A stretch of 64,000 nucleotides of DNA from Flavobacteriales bacterium (GCA_013359255.1 JABWCF010000007.1:55254-119253); one strand, 5' to 3'; positions 18,258-27,555 are shown, counted from the stretch's first letter. The notes: a model not told the origin generated them from the sequence alone. Translations and numbers: made by a program.

Positions 18258-18494
18258 TTATGCGATAAGTCCCTTTTCTCGAGCCTCTTTCAAGCATACC
18301 GACAATCCTTTTTTATTAATGGTTCTGATACCGTTGGCAGAAACTTTTAATACAATCCAGCGATCTTCTTCGGGTATGTAAAATTTCTTTTTAAACAAGT
18401 TGGGTTGAAATACTCTTTTTGTTTTGCGGTTAGAGTGCGAAACACTATTGCCGGTAATTACCTTTTTTCCTGTTATTTGACAAATGCGAGACAT
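18258..18494 (-). CDS. rpmB: 50S ribosomal protein L28
   Basis: A 78-residue protein with the L28 pattern: start [20 protein letters not shown], then [13 protein letters not shown], and an [16 protein letters not shown] motif, which is the core of the family. The length is typical. L28 is a late-assembling large-subunit protein. No rpmG (L33) follows, although that pairing is frequent elsewhere; instead a strong terminator follows and then the aminopeptidase P gene. A TTATTTTG sequence upstream near 18524 could be a weak -7 element. Confidence 0.96.
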   Translation of the reverse strand: MSRICQITGKKVITGNSVSHSNRKTKRVFQPNLFKKKFYIPEEDRWIVLKVSANGIRTINKKGLSVCLKEAREKGLIA

Positions 18495-18550
18495 ATTGTA
18501 AATGTTTTAATTTTTAAAAACGGATTGCAAAATAAAGAAAATAAATGCAT

Positions 18551-19798
18551 TTATTCAAATTCAGAAATAATTTCATTTCTTAACATCATGAGAGCCATGT
18601 TGGAAGCCCTAATAATATTACGCTCTCGATTATTTCCGAAGTTAAACTTTTCAGATTTTATCTTGTTTTTGTACGCCACAGCAATCCAAACGGTTCCAAC
18701 GGGTTTGTCTTTACTGCCACCTGTTGGTCCCGCAATTCCGGAGGTTGCTACCGAAAAATCGGTACCAAAGGCCTTATTTGCACCCCAAGCCATTTCTTCT
18801 ACTACCTTTTTACTAACGGCTCCAGCCTCGTTTAAACTCTCCGTTTTAACTTCTAATATATTGGTTTTTATAATGTTGGAATAGGATACAACTCCCCCCT
18901 CGAAATAATCTGAACATCCTGCTATTTCAGTAATTAAATGAGAAATATAGCCTCCTGTACAACTTTCAGCAACCGAAAGTGTTAAATGGTGTTTTCTAAG
19001 TAGTTTTCCAATAGCAGAAGCTAAGGTATCATCATCGTACCCAAAAATATAGTTGTAAATAATGGGTTTTAAAAGCTCTACTTGTTGAGTAATCAGTTTT
19101 TCAAGTTCCTCTTTATTATTACCTTTTGCGGTAAGCCTTAGTTTAACCATTCCCGGAGAGGGCAGGTATGCTAGGCGAAGCTTAGGGGGGAGATTTTTTT
19201 CCCAACGCTCTATTTTTTCGGCTAAAATGGCTTCGGCAATACCTATTGTTAAAATAAATTTATGAACGAGGACTTCATGATTGTTTATTTCGAAAAGTTT
19301 GGGCAACACGACATCGTTCATCATTCCTCTCATTTCGTGCGGCACTCCAGGCATAGAAACCACAATTTTCCCCTTTTCGTTAAACCACAAACCGGGAGCG
19401 GTGCCCAATTTATTGCGAATGGGCATACATTTTTCGGGCACATAGGCTTGTTTTCGGTTGTTTTCGTTTAAGGGAATACCTCGAGGAGTTAGCATACTAG
19501 AAATATCGTTTAACACCTCATTGTTCAATACAATACTACTATTAAAGAATTCCGCTAAGGTGGGCATTGTAAGGTCATCGGAGGTGGGGCCTAGCCCTCC
19601 GGTAATAAGAACTACATCAACGGAATCCATACTTCTTATAAGGGCATCAATGATATTTTTTTTAGAGTCGCCCACTGCAATTTTTTCGTACACTTCCCAT
19701 CCATTGGCGTTTAATTGCTGTGCCATCCATGCCGAATTAGTGTCTATGGTTTGTCCGTACAAAAGTTCATCGCCAATGGTAATAATGTTTAATTTCAT
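18551..19798 (-). CDS. cinA: CinA family nicotinamide-nucleotide amidohydrolase/competence-damage protein
   Basis: A 415-residue full-length CinA. The N-terminal MoCF-like domain (about 1-170) shows IITIGDELLYGQTIDTNSAW and TGGLGPTSDDLT. The C-terminal amidohydrolase domain (about 255-415) shows SVAESCTGGYISHLIT, YFEGGVVSYSN, and the GIAGPTGGSKDKPVGTVWIA motif of PncC. Known C-domains deamidate NMN, and the N-domain family hydrolyses ADP-ribose. It is divergent from the DUF4197 lipoprotein gene. Confidence 0.94.
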   Translation of the reverse strand: MKLNIITIGDELLYGQTIDTNSAWMAQQLNANGWEVYEKIAVGDSKKNIIDALIRSMDSVDVVLITGGLGPTSDDLTMPTLAEFFNSSIVLNNEVLNDISSMLTPRGIPLNENNRKQAYVPEKCMPIRNKLGTAPGLWFNEKGKIVVSMPGVPHEMRGMMNDVVLPKLFEINNHEVLVHKFILTIGIAEAILAEKIERWEKNLPPKLRLAYLPSPGMVKLRLTAKGNNKEELEKLITQQVELLKPIIYNYIFGYDDDTLASAIGKLLRKHHLTLSVAESCTGGYISHLITEIAGCSDYFEGGVVSYSNIIKTNILEVKTESLNEAGAVSKKVVEEMAWGANKAFGTDFSVATSGIAGPTGGSKDKPVGTVWIAVAYKNKIKSEKFNFGNNRERNIIRASNMALMMLRNEIISEFE

Positions 19799-19876
19799 GG
19801 GGTAAAAATATTAAACAAAAGTGCCTTGGGGTTTATTTGGCAAAAAAATTGATAACATTGTTGTATAATTCTAAAA

Positions 19877-20605
19877 ATGGATAAAATGAAAAAAATAGCC
19901 CTAACAATAGTTTCATCATTTGTTTTGTTTTCGTGTGCCGAAATGGAAGGCGTTATGAAAGAAATGGGCAGTGGAGAAACCCCTCTTACTAATGAGGAAG
20001 TAATTAAAGGATTGAAACAAGCTCTTGAGGTAGGAACCAATAATTCGGTTAAACTGGCTTCTAAGCCAGAAGAAGGTTTTTATAAAAATGCCCGTTTATT
20101 TATTCCTTTTCCTCCGGAAGCTATAAAAGTAAAAAATAAAGTGGAAGAGTTGGGTATGCAAAAACAGGTAGAAAAATTTGTGTTAACACTAAATAGGGCA
20201 GCCGAAGAAGCTGCCCTGGAAGCTGCCCCTATTTTTGTAAATGCCATTACTCAAATCAGTATTGCCGATGGTTTTGCTATTTTAAAAGGCAACGATAATG
20301 CAGCTACTATGTACTTAAAAGATAAAACAACCAATGATTTAATAAAAGTTTTTCGTCCGGTTGTAGAACGTGCCATTAACAAGGTAGAATTAACCAAAGC
20401 TTGGGACCCTATTGTAAGCACTTACAATAAAATTCCTTTAGTAGAGAAAGTAAACCCCGATTTAGCAGAATACATTACCGGAAAGGCGGTAGCGGGTATG
20501 TTTATATTAATTGAAGATGAGGAACGGTTAATTCGTAAAGACCCTATGGCAAGGGTTACCGATTTATTAAAAAGAGTATTTGGCTCTAAAGAAGCTCAGA
20601 AATAA
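19877..20605 (+). CDS. DUF4197 lipoprotein
   Basis: A 242-residue protein with a lipoprotein signal: a basic start, hydrophobic core and lipobox LFSC with the lipidated cysteine at residue 20. An alternative start is M4. The rest fits DUF4197: the ALEVGTNNSVKLASKPEEGFYKN opening motif, FIPFPPEAIKVKNKVEELG, AAEEAALEAAPIF and a RVTDLLKRVFG end. This family of mainly helical lipoproteins has no known function. It is convergent with a universal stress protein gene and shares its terminator. Confidence 0.88.
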   Translation: MDKMKKIALTIVSSFVLFSCAEMEGVMKEMGSGETPLTNEEVIKGLKQALEVGTNNSVKLASKPEEGFYKNARLFIPFPPEAIKVKNKVEELGMQKQVEKFVLTLNRAAEEAALEAAPIFVNAITQISIADGFAILKGNDNAATMYLKDKTTNDLIKVFRPVVERAINKVELTKAWDPIVSTYNKIPLVEKVNPDLAEYITGKAVAGMFILIEDEERLIRKDPMARVTDLLKRVFGSKEAQK

Positions 20606-20633
20606 AAAAAAGCAGTTCTTGCCGCTTTTTTTT
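20604..20633. terminator. Bidirectional Rho-independent terminator
   Basis: A run of eight A followed by GCAG, a short TTCTTG loop region, CCGC and a run of eight T. The A8GC/GCT8 arms pair, with one mismatch, and give a U-tract on both strands, serving the convergent DUF4197 and universal stress protein genes. Confidence 0.7.
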
Positions 20634-20649
20634 ATGGAAGTATGTTTTT

Positions 20650-21546
20650 CTAAAAAGAACCGAATGATCTTCCCATCTGACTAATTTGGGCAAGGTGTTC
20701 TTTGGGTTTTACTGTTAATACCGGAATTTTAGAGCGATTTACAATTTGTTGTGCATAAGGTCCTAAAAACAAATCGGAAGAAGGCTCTTGTTCAGACATA
20801 ATAACAATTAAATCGGCATTGATTTCTTTTCCGTAATCGTAGCTTAAGCGAGATAAATTATTTCCTTTTCTAATGATTTTTTTGTGAGGCACTTTATGTT
20901 TGTCGAAATATTCTTCTACTTGTGCAATACGTATTTCCATCTGTTTTTCTTCGCCTTCGTGTTCGGGGGTAATGCAGCCTAAAATATGAATTACCGAACC
21001 ATATTTTTCAGCAAAGGCACAAGCAGCACCTACTTTATCGCGAGTATGTACTGATGAATCAATGGGAAGTAGAATGTTTGAGAAACCCACTTTTTCGGTA
21101 TGCTTTTGAACGGTAAGAACAGGGCATTCTACAGTGGTAATAGCTCTGTATGCATTACTGCCTATAAAGAATTCTTGAAAACCGCTTACGCCATGTGTTC
21201 CCATAATAATGATATCGGCCTTACATTCTTCCGCTACTTCTTTTATGCCTGTTGCTACCCCTCCGGTATTTAAAAAGGTTTTCACTTCTACCCCGTTTTT
21301 TTTCTTAATTTCTTCGGCCTCCATATCTAAACGCGATTGTATGGCATCTTGCAGCACTTTTAAATTATTAGAGTTAAGAGTTAGTTCCGGCAAAGGAACG
21401 GTGGAAGTAATAGGCTTCATAATATGAAGCAAATTCATTTCTGCCTTAAATAAACGTGCCATAAATCCTGCATGTTCAATAGCTAATTTGGCGGTTTCCG
21501 AAAAATCGGTAGGAACAAGAATTTGTTTAATTTCTAATTGTTTCAT
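20650..21546 (-). CDS. Universal stress protein, two tandem UspA domains
   Basis: A 298-residue protein with two UspA-like domains. The first, residues 1-150, starts ILVPTDFSETAKLAIEHAG and holds the ATP-binding loop GTHGVSGFQEFFIGSNAYRA. The second, about 155-290, starts ILLPIDSSVHTRDKVGAACA; its loop MSEQEPSSDLFLGPYAQQI lacks the Gly-rich consensus, so it probably does not bind ATP in the usual way. The fold is common in stress and energy-limitation responses. The gene stands alone; no exact promoter element was found upstream. Confidence 0.9.
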   Translation of the reverse strand: MKQLEIKQILVPTDFSETAKLAIEHAGFMARLFKAEMNLLHIMKPITSTVPLPELTLNSNNLKVLQDAIQSRLDMEAEEIKKKNGVEVKTFLNTGGVATGIKEVAEECKADIIIMGTHGVSGFQEFFIGSNAYRAITTVECPVLTVQKHTEKVGFSNILLPIDSSVHTRDKVGAACAFAEKYGSVIHILGCITPEHEGEEKQMEIRIAQVEEYFDKHKVPHKKIIRKGNNLSRLSYDYGKEINADLIVIMSEQEPSSDLFLGPYAQQIVNRSKIPVLTVKPKEHLAQISQMGRSFGSF

Positions 21547-21673
21547 ACTCTGTGTGTGTTTTAATTTAGTGAAAGTCCTTTTGTATCTACATCTATTTAT
21601 TGCCGAAAGATAAGTATTTATTCAAAATTAATAAATGTTCAATAGCATTTCTATATAAAAGGCTGATTATTCA

Positions 21674-21681
21674 TACTTTTG
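21674..21681 (+). promoter_or_regulatory. -7 element for nucleoside phosphorylase gene
   Basis: Reads TACTTTTG, an exact TAnnTTTG match, ending 8 bases before ATG 21690. It supports that ATG over an upstream TTG. Confidence 0.55.
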
Positions 21682-21689
21682 AAATTAAA

Positions 21690-22562
21690 ATGATTGAGGA
21701 ATCGGAATTAGTATTGAATAAAGATGGAAGTGTTTATCACCTTCATCTTAGACCTGAACAGGTAGCTAAAAATATTATTGTGGCAGGCGATCCCGCTAGA
21801 ATTGCTGTAATTTCAAGCTTTTTCGATAAGATAGAGCATAAGGTTCAAAACCGCGAATTTATTACCCATACAGGTTGGTTTAACGGAGAGTCTGTAACAG
21901 CTCTTTGCACAGGAATAGGAACGGATAATATTGATATTGTTTTAAATGAATTAGACGCACTTTTCAATATAGACTTAAAGCGAAGAGAAGTTAAAGAGGA
22001 TCATACTTCATTAAACATTGTGCGTATTGGTACTTCAGGTTCTTTGCAAGCCGATATACCTGAGGATTCTTTTGTGGCAAGCGAATGGGGTCTTGGCCTC
22101 GATAATCTAATGCATTATTATAGGGTTTCGAAAACTCCTGATTCTGATGATGTTTTACAACATTTCTGTCAACATGCAAACTTAGGAGGTACACCGATTA
22201 GACCATATTTATTCAAAGCCTCAGAAAAGCTTTTTATCCAACTTTCTAAAGGAATGTTTACCGGAATTACGGCAACGGCTCCCGGTTTTTATGGCCCTCA
22301 AGGCCGTATATTGCGGTTGCAACCTGCTTTTGAAAGAATCAATGAAAAACTAAATTCATTTAAATACAACAATCTCCGCATTACAAATTTTGAAATGGAA
22401 ACCTCGGCACTTTACGGATTAAGCTCTCTTTTAGGGCACAATGCATGCACTGTTTGTTCTATTGTAGCCAATCGATTTACACGCAGATTTAGTAAGAATT
22501 ATCAATTAAAAATGAAAGAATTGATTGAACTTACGCTACAGCGATTAACAGCACAAGGTTAA
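21690..22562 (+). CDS. Nucleoside phosphorylase (uridine phosphorylase-like)
   Basis: A 290-residue protein of the PNP/UDP family. The ATG at 21690 is chosen because it fits the family N-terminus and follows a promoter element; the open frame runs 30 codons further upstream from a TTG. The phosphate-binding start AGDPARIAVISSFFD, the TGIGTDNIDIVLNELDAL segment, VRIGTSGSLQ and the nucleoside-binding NFEMETSALYGLSSLLGH are all visible. Such enzymes split nucleosides with phosphate to base and ribose-1-phosphate. It is slightly longer than classical uridine phosphorylase (about 255); the base preference is not certain. Confidence 0.88.
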   Translation: MIEESELVLNKDGSVYHLHLRPEQVAKNIIVAGDPARIAVISSFFDKIEHKVQNREFITHTGWFNGESVTALCTGIGTDNIDIVLNELDALFNIDLKRREVKEDHTSLNIVRIGTSGSLQADIPEDSFVASEWGLGLDNLMHYYRVSKTPDSDDVLQHFCQHANLGGTPIRPYLFKASEKLFIQLSKGMFTGITATAPGFYGPQGRILRLQPAFERINEKLNSFKYNNLRITNFEMETSALYGLSSLLGHNACTVCSIVANRFTRRFSKNYQLKMKELIELTLQRLTAQG

Positions 22563-22603
22563 AAAATAAAATATTTACGGGCAGAATAAAAATAACCGAC
22601 CAT

Positions 22604-22611
22604 TACTTTTG
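22604..22611 (+). promoter_or_regulatory. -7 element directly upstream of SirB1-like gene
   Basis: Reads TACTTTTG, an exact TAnnTTTG match, ending 5 bases before ATG 22617. A transcript starting at the usual distance would have almost no leader. Confidence 0.5.
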
Positions 22612-22616
22612 CTTGA

Positions 22617-23486
22617 ATGCAAGTAAAGGAAATTTCGGCACTGATACGTTTGTTAGATGATCCTGATGAAACGGTTTTTTACCATGTGAAAGACAAAATA
22701 TTATCGTTTGGCAATGAGGTTATTCCTCTCCTAGAAAGTGCATGGGAAACTTCGTTTGAGCCGTTGATGCAAAAGAGAATCGAAAACATTATTCATCAAT
22801 TGCAATTTGAAAATATTAAAACCGGAATACGCGAGTGGTATTTAGCTGGAGGAAAAGATTTGCTTAGTGGAGTATTGTTTGTGGCCAAATACCAGTATCC
22901 TGATTTAAATGAAGAAAAAATAAAACATTTTATAAACCAGATTTCGCAAGATGTATGGCTCGAATTAAACGACTATTTAACGGCTCCCGAAAAAGTGAAA
23001 GTGATAAATAAAATTTTATACGATATACACGGTTTTAGCGGCAATAAAACAAATTTTCACTCCCCACAAAATTCATTTATAAATACGGTATTAGAATCAA
23101 AAAAAGGAAATCCTTTATCTTTAGGAATGGTTTATTTACTGGTTTGCAATAAACTTTCAATGCCGGTACTTGGTGTAAACTTGCCCGAACATTTTGTGTT
23201 GGCGTATATTGAAGATAGCATTTTTAAATTCGGACATAAAATGGAACGAAAGGATATTCTATTTTATATTAATCCGTTTAACCGTGGTTTTATTTTCAGT
23301 TCGGCCGAAATAGACAAGTTTATTCAGCAAATAAATTTAATGCCAAGTGAAAGTCATTATCTTCCATGCAGAAACACAGATATCGTTATTAGGCTGCTGA
23401 GAAATTTGGTAATTTCTTACCAAAAACTTGGGTATGTAGATAAACAACAAGAAGTGGAAGAATTGCTGAAAGTGCTTAGTGAATAA
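22617..23486 (+). CDS. SirB1 family transglutaminase-like protein
   Basis: A 289-residue soluble protein. Residues about 80-240 match the SirB1/transglutaminase-like domain: NKILYDIHGFSGNKTNF, NSFINTVLESKKGNPLSLGM and GVNLPEHFVLAY. The catalytic Cys of true transglutaminases is not apparent; the family keeps the fold, and many members have no assigned enzyme activity. The N-terminal 75 residues look like short HEAT-type helices (LIRLLDDPDETVFYHVKDKI). It converges with the phosphoglycosyl transferase gene and overlaps its end by 11 bases. Confidence 0.85.
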   Translation: MQVKEISALIRLLDDPDETVFYHVKDKILSFGNEVIPLLESAWETSFEPLMQKRIENIIHQLQFENIKTGIREWYLAGGKDLLSGVLFVAKYQYPDLNEEKIKHFINQISQDVWLELNDYLTAPEKVKVINKILYDIHGFSGNKTNFHSPQNSFINTVLESKKGNPLSLGMVYLLVCNKLSMPVLGVNLPEHFVLAYIEDSIFKFGHKMERKDILFYINPFNRGFIFSSAEIDKFIQQINLMPSESHYLPCRNTDIVIRLLRNLVISYQKLGYVDKQQEVEELLKVLSE

Positions 23487-24066
23487 TTCGGAGCAGCGTT
23501 TTAAAAATTATTTTCAGATCGGTAATAAAATTTTTGTCTTTTATATACTCTAAGTTTAGTTTCAATTTTTCGGGCATAACTTCGTTTATATAGGTCTGTT
23601 CAGCATCTTTGGCATTCGCAAGAACTTCGTTTTCATTAAAATATTTTAGTGATGCATAGTCTGTAATACCTGGTTTTATATCGAGTGCTTTTTTTTGTTC
23701 TTCGTTGTATAAAGCAACATATTTTGGAACTTCCGGTCTTGGTCCAACAAACGACATTTTTCCTGTTAAAACATTCAACAGTTGGGGTAATTCATCTAAT
23801 TTATATTTTCGGAGGAAGTAGCCTATGTGGGTAATTCGCAAGTCTTTCATGCCTACAGTTAGCAAGCCTTTTTTATCGGCATTTGTTTGCATACTCCTGA
23901 ATTTGTATAGGTAGAAATTTTTCTGATTTTTCCCCACTCTTATTTGTTTGTAGAAAACCCCACCTTTAGAATCGGCAATAATTAGTACAGCAATAATAAT
24001 AAAAACCGGAAGTAAAATCAGCAAACCAATAACAGAGAAAACAATATCAAAAATTCGTTTAAGCAT
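23476..24066 (-). CDS. Monotopic phosphoglycosyl transferase (PglC-type sugar transferase)
   Basis: A 196-residue protein with one N-terminal membrane hairpin (about 10-32, FSVIGLLILLPVFIIIAVLI) and the compact bacterial sugar transferase domain. Key segments are GVFYKQIRVGKNQKNFYLYK, LRKYKLDELPQLLNVLTGKM with the catalytic Asp-Glu pair, and SFVGPRPEVPKY. This short form moves a phospho-sugar from a UDP-sugar to undecaprenyl phosphate, the first membrane step of glycan assembly. Its start overlaps the stop of the aminotransferase gene upstream by 8 bases, as in bacillosamine-type loci. Confidence 0.92.
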   Translation of the reverse strand: MLKRIFDIVFSVIGLLILLPVFIIIAVLIIADSKGGVFYKQIRVGKNQKNFYLYKFRSMQTNADKKGLLTVGMKDLRITHIGYFLRKYKLDELPQLLNVLTGKMSFVGPRPEVPKYVALYNEEQKKALDIKPGITDYASLKYFNENEVLANAKDAEQTYINEVMPEKLKLNLEYIKDKNFITDLKIIFKTLLRIIH

Positions 24067-25276
24067 TTTTTAATACTTCTTCAACAGATGAAATAACGAC
24101 ATTGGTAACTGTTTTTAATTGTTCGGCTGTAATGCCGTAGAATACTGGCAGGCTAATTTCTCTGGAGTAATTATTAAATGCAACCGGATAATTTTTTATA
24201 TCGTAGCCTAGTTTTTTGTAAAACGAAAGTATAGGAAGAGGCTGAAAGTGGACGTTTACGGAAACGTCTTTATCAAAAATTTTCTGAATTATTAAATCTC
24301 TTTGCGATTCGGAAATATTTTTAATCCTCAGAGCATACACATGGTATGAAGAAGTTTTGTTTTCCGTTTCGTATGCCGGAATTTCGGCCCAGGCGTGGTT
24401 CGAAAATTCTTTTGTATAATAATCGAAAATATGTTTACGGGCAGGTAATGTTTCTTTCTCGTAATATTTCAGTTCTATGAGGCCAAGGGCGGCATGGAGG
24501 TCGCTCATATTGTACTTAAAACCGGCCTCTACAATATCATACCTCCAGTTTCCTTTTTGTGTTTTTGCCAGTGCGTCTTTATTTTGTCCGTGCAGAGATT
24601 TAATGCAAAGGGTGTTATAAATTTCTTTATTATCGAATACATCGGGCAAGTTTAGAGCAATGGCTCCACCTTCGGCTGTAGTTAAATTTTTTACAGCATG
24701 AAAAGAAAAAACAGATGCATCGGTTAAAGTTCCTGTTTTTTTTCCTTTGTAGGTGGCTCCGAAAGAATGGGCAGCATCGGAAAGTACTAAAATTCTGTTT
24801 AGTTTTTTTTGTTCTTCGGTGTTGGGTACAAACAGTTTTTTTATTTCGGGTAGATTTACTAATTCATTTATTTCATCGTAGTTGCAAGGGAAGCCCGAAA
24901 AATCAACAGGTATTATTACTTTTGTTTTAGGGGTAATGGCTTTTTTTATGGCATCAAGCGAAATATTAAAATCATTTTCTACATCAACCAATATAGGGGT
25001 TGCTCCGCAGTGCACTACCACATTTGCAGAGGCACAATACGTATAAACCGGAACAATTACTTCATCTCCTTTTTTTACTCCGTACCATCGCAACATTATT
25101 TCTAAGCCGGCAGTGGCAGAGTTAAGGCAGAGTGTGGCTTTGTTTTCGCAGTAATTCGTGATATCCTTTTCGAATTGTTTAGTGCGTGGGCCTGTTGTAA
25201 TCCATCCTGATTTTAAAACATTGACAATTTCGTCAATTAGTTCCGGATAAATTTTGGGTGGCGAGAAGGGAATCAT
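24059..25276 (-). CDS. DegT/DnrJ/EryC1/StrS sugar aminotransferase
   Basis: A 405-residue PLP enzyme. The start ATG at 25274-25276 gives the family N-terminus MIPFSPPKIYPELIDEIVNV; the frame is open 45 codons further upstream, but a TACATTTG promoter element lies in that part. Visible motifs are SGWITTGPRTKQFE, LNSATAGLEI, DAAHSFGATYKGKK, the PLP-binding K196 (SFHAVKNLTTAEGG) and NMSDLHAALGLIEL. Such enzymes aminate keto-sugars (UDP-4-keto or 3-keto) using glutamate. It is cotranscribed with the PglC-type transferase, so it likely makes the amino sugar that is transferred first. An insert of about 15 residues precedes the DAAH motif. Confidence 0.9.
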   Translation of the reverse strand: MIPFSPPKIYPELIDEIVNVLKSGWITTGPRTKQFEKDITNYCENKATLCLNSATAGLEIMLRWYGVKKGDEVIVPVYTYCASANVVVHCGATPILVDVENDFNISLDAIKKAITPKTKVIIPVDFSGFPCNYDEINELVNLPEIKKLFVPNTEEQKKLNRILVLSDAAHSFGATYKGKKTGTLTDASVFSFHAVKNLTTAEGGAIALNLPDVFDNKEIYNTLCIKSLHGQNKDALAKTQKGNWRYDIVEAGFKYNMSDLHAALGLIELKYYEKETLPARKHIFDYYTKEFSNHAWAEIPAYETENKTSSYHVYALRIKNISESQRDLIIQKIFDKDVSVNVHFQPLPILSFYKKLGYDIKNYPVAFNNYSREISLPVFYGITAEQLKTVTNVVISSVEEVLKNA

Positions 25277-25296
25277 AAAATTGGTATTAAATGTTG

Positions 25297-25304
25297 CAAA
25301 TGTA
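25297..25304 (-). promoter_or_regulatory. -7 element for aminotransferase-PglC operon
   Basis: The minus strand reads TACATTTG, an exact TAnnTTTG match, 20 bases before the ATG at 25276. It fixes the downstream start as the likely one. Confidence 0.55.
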
Positions 25305-25379
25305 AATAAATTGTAGATTGATAATGGGGATGATTGGGTGTGGCAAATATTTTTTATAGAAAAAAAGAGAGAGGATTTT

Positions 25380-27464
25380 CTAAATTCGAATTCCAATAAT
25401 GCATATATCATCTACCTGTTCAAGATTCCCTTTCCACTTATCGAATGTTGTTTCTAAACAATGTTTTTGTTCAACCATAGAATTTTGTTGAATTGAAAGG
25501 ATAATTTTTTTGAGTTGGGCGGCTTTAAATTTTTTACCATTTTTTCCGCCAAATTGGTCTTGATACCCATCGGTAAAAAGATAGATGACATCGCCTTTTT
25601 GCAGAAGTGTAGAGTGTAAAATAAAGGGAGCAGGAAAGTCTGTTTTTCCAATGGGCTGTTTGTTGGGTTTATATTCGGTTATTTCAGTATCATTTTTTTT
25701 AATTATCCAAAGTGGATTGTTGGCTCCAGCCCATTCTAGATTGTAGTTTCCCGATGAATGCGATTCAAGTTTACAAAGGGAAATATCCATGCCATCTTTA
25801 ACTTCTTCATCACTTTTCTCAAACTCTTTCATTACGAGTTCTCTCGTTTTATTTAAAATGTCATTAGGCATTGTTAAGCCAAATTCTCTAACGGCACGGT
25901 TAAGTGCATTGTTACAAATTACACTTACCATAGCTCCGGGTACGCCATGCCCAGTACAATCGGCAGCGGCAACATACAATTTGTTTTCCGATATATGGAA
26001 CCAGTAAAAATCACCACTCACTACATCTTTTGGTTTATATAAAATAAAGCCATTAGGGAGATATTGTTTAACCAGTTTGTCGGATGGCAAAATGGCTGTT
26101 TGAATTCGTTTTGCATAGACAATAGAGTCGGTTATTTCTTTGTTTTTAAGAGCCATTTCTTTATTATGTGCCTGCAATAGGTTGGTAGAGCGTTTATTTA
26201 ATTTAAAGCGATTGTAAAAAAGCAATACAATTACCGATAGCAACAGAGATCCGAGAATTAGAATGTTTTTATATTTTTTTTGTTTTTCTAATTCTAATTG
26301 TTGTGCCAGTTTTTGATTTTCTAATTCATTTATCTCTTTTTGTTTCTGAGCACTTTCATACTTATTTTTTAGTTCACTAACTTCTCTGTTTTGATCTTCT
26401 TTTAAAATAGTATCATTTAGTAACTTTAGTTTTTTCTGAAAGATAAATGCATTACCGAAATCTTTTTTCTGCTCATAAATCTCGGATAGTGTACTGTAAT
26501 ATAAAGTGCGTATTTTTTTTAGTTGCAATTGTTCTGCTATTGGCAATCCCTCGTTTACATAATATAGTGCAGAATCTAAATCTCCACTATTTGCGTGTGC
26601 CGAGGCAAGACTTACCATATAGGTAGTAATACCATCTTTATCGTTTAACTCTTTGTATAATGCAATACTTTTAGTTAAATAATGAACGGCTTCTTTTTTT
26701 TCGTTTAAACTAAAATAAATACACCCAAGATTTCCGTAGGCCATGGCAATTTCGTTTTTAAATCCTCTTTGTAACCTAAGGTGTAGGCTTTTGGTAATAT
26801 ATATTTTTGCATTTTTATAATCTTTAATATTCTCGTATAAGGCTCCCAAGTTATTGTAAATAGTGGCTAAAACATCTTTATTTTGAACGGTGTCGGCTAT
26901 ATTTTCGGCCTTTAGGTAATAATCAATAGCCGTACTGAAATCATTTTGATAGGAGTAAACATTACCCACATTAACATAGCAAGCAGAAAGGCGTTCAAAG
27001 TTTTTTAGTTTCTCAAAAATCTCAAGCGATTTAAGATGGTTTTCAAGAGCCGGTTTATATTTTTCTAAGAAAATGTAAACCCCTCCTAAATCCATATAAC
27101 TTCTTCCTATTAAATTGCTGTCGTTGGTTTTTAATCGTTCTTCGAGCACCATTTTTCGGTATTCTAATTCTTTTCTGTATTGGCCGTTTTTTCGGTAAAT
27201 GTTGGCATGAGCGTAGTATGCTAAAGAAATTAAATAGGGATTATTTTTTTTTCTTGCAATTTGTAGTCCTTTCTTTGCAAAGAAAAGTGCACTATCTATG
27301 TTGTGCGATGAATAAGATGAAGCCAGCTTGTTTAAGTTTACAATTTTAAGACTGTCATCAGCAGTAGCAATTATCTTCAGTAGGCTGTCGGTATAATGAT
27401 TATTTGCATTAATAGATAATGAGTAAAAGAAAAACAGTAAGTAAAACGGTTTTAAAAATCGCAT
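25380..27464 (-). CDS. TPR repeat - SpoIIE-type (PPM) serine phosphatase
   Basis: A 694-residue protein; start M at 27464 is chosen because it gives a signal/anchor sequence (MRFLKPFYLLFFFYSLSINA) and lies 27 bases after a promoter element. Residues about 25-350 are TPR repeats (for example ACYVNVGNVYSYQNDFSTAI and IYNNLGALYENIKDYKNAKI). A coiled coil precedes a membrane span (KKYKNILILGSLLLSVIVLL). A PP2C/SpoIIE domain follows, with VSGDFYWFH, AADCTGHGVPGAMVS, and a final QVDDICIIGI with metal-binding Asp. This is a typical Bacteroidota sensor phosphatase, periplasmic TPR outside and phosphatase inside. The partner anti-anti-sigma or response protein is unknown. Confidence 0.9.
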   Translation of the reverse strand: MRFLKPFYLLFFFYSLSINANNHYTDSLLKIIATADDSLKIVNLNKLASSYSSHNIDSALFFAKKGLQIARKKNNPYLISLAYYAHANIYRKNGQYRKELEYRKMVLEERLKTNDSNLIGRSYMDLGGVYIFLEKYKPALENHLKSLEIFEKLKNFERLSACYVNVGNVYSYQNDFSTAIDYYLKAENIADTVQNKDVLATIYNNLGALYENIKDYKNAKIYITKSLHLRLQRGFKNEIAMAYGNLGCIYFSLNEKKEAVHYLTKSIALYKELNDKDGITTYMVSLASAHANSGDLDSALYYVNEGLPIAEQLQLKKIRTLYYSTLSEIYEQKKDFGNAFIFQKKLKLLNDTILKEDQNREVSELKNKYESAQKQKEINELENQKLAQQLELEKQKKYKNILILGSLLLSVIVLLFYNRFKLNKRSTNLLQAHNKEMALKNKEITDSIVYAKRIQTAILPSDKLVKQYLPNGFILYKPKDVVSGDFYWFHISENKLYVAAADCTGHGVPGAMVSVICNNALNRAVREFGLTMPNDILNKTRELVMKEFEKSDEEVKDGMDISLCKLESHSSGNYNLEWAGANNPLWIIKKNDTEITEYKPNKQPIGKTDFPAPFILHSTLLQKGDVIYLFTDGYQDQFGGKNGKKFKAAQLKKIILSIQQNSMVEQKHCLETTFDKWKGNLEQVDDICIIGIRI

Positions 27465-27491
27465 TAGGCTTATACTAAAGATTAAGTATTT

Positions 27492-27499
27492 CAAAAGTA
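27492..27499 (-). promoter_or_regulatory. -7 element for TPR-SpoIIE phosphatase gene
   Basis: The minus strand reads TACTTTTG, an exact TAnnTTTG match, 27 bases upstream of ATG 27464. It is divergent from the element at 27536. Confidence 0.5.
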
Positions 27500-27535
27500 A
27501 TTCAAAGATGCAAACTTTTTTCATTTAACATAAAG

Positions 27536-27543
27536 TATATTTG
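27536..27543 (+). promoter_or_regulatory. -7 element for WbpG-like gene
   Basis: Reads TATATTTG, an exact TAnnTTTG match, 12 bases before ATG 27556. An in-frame TTG at 27541 is part of the element and is not taken as the start. Confidence 0.5.
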
Positions 27544-27555
27544 AGTTTTAATACT

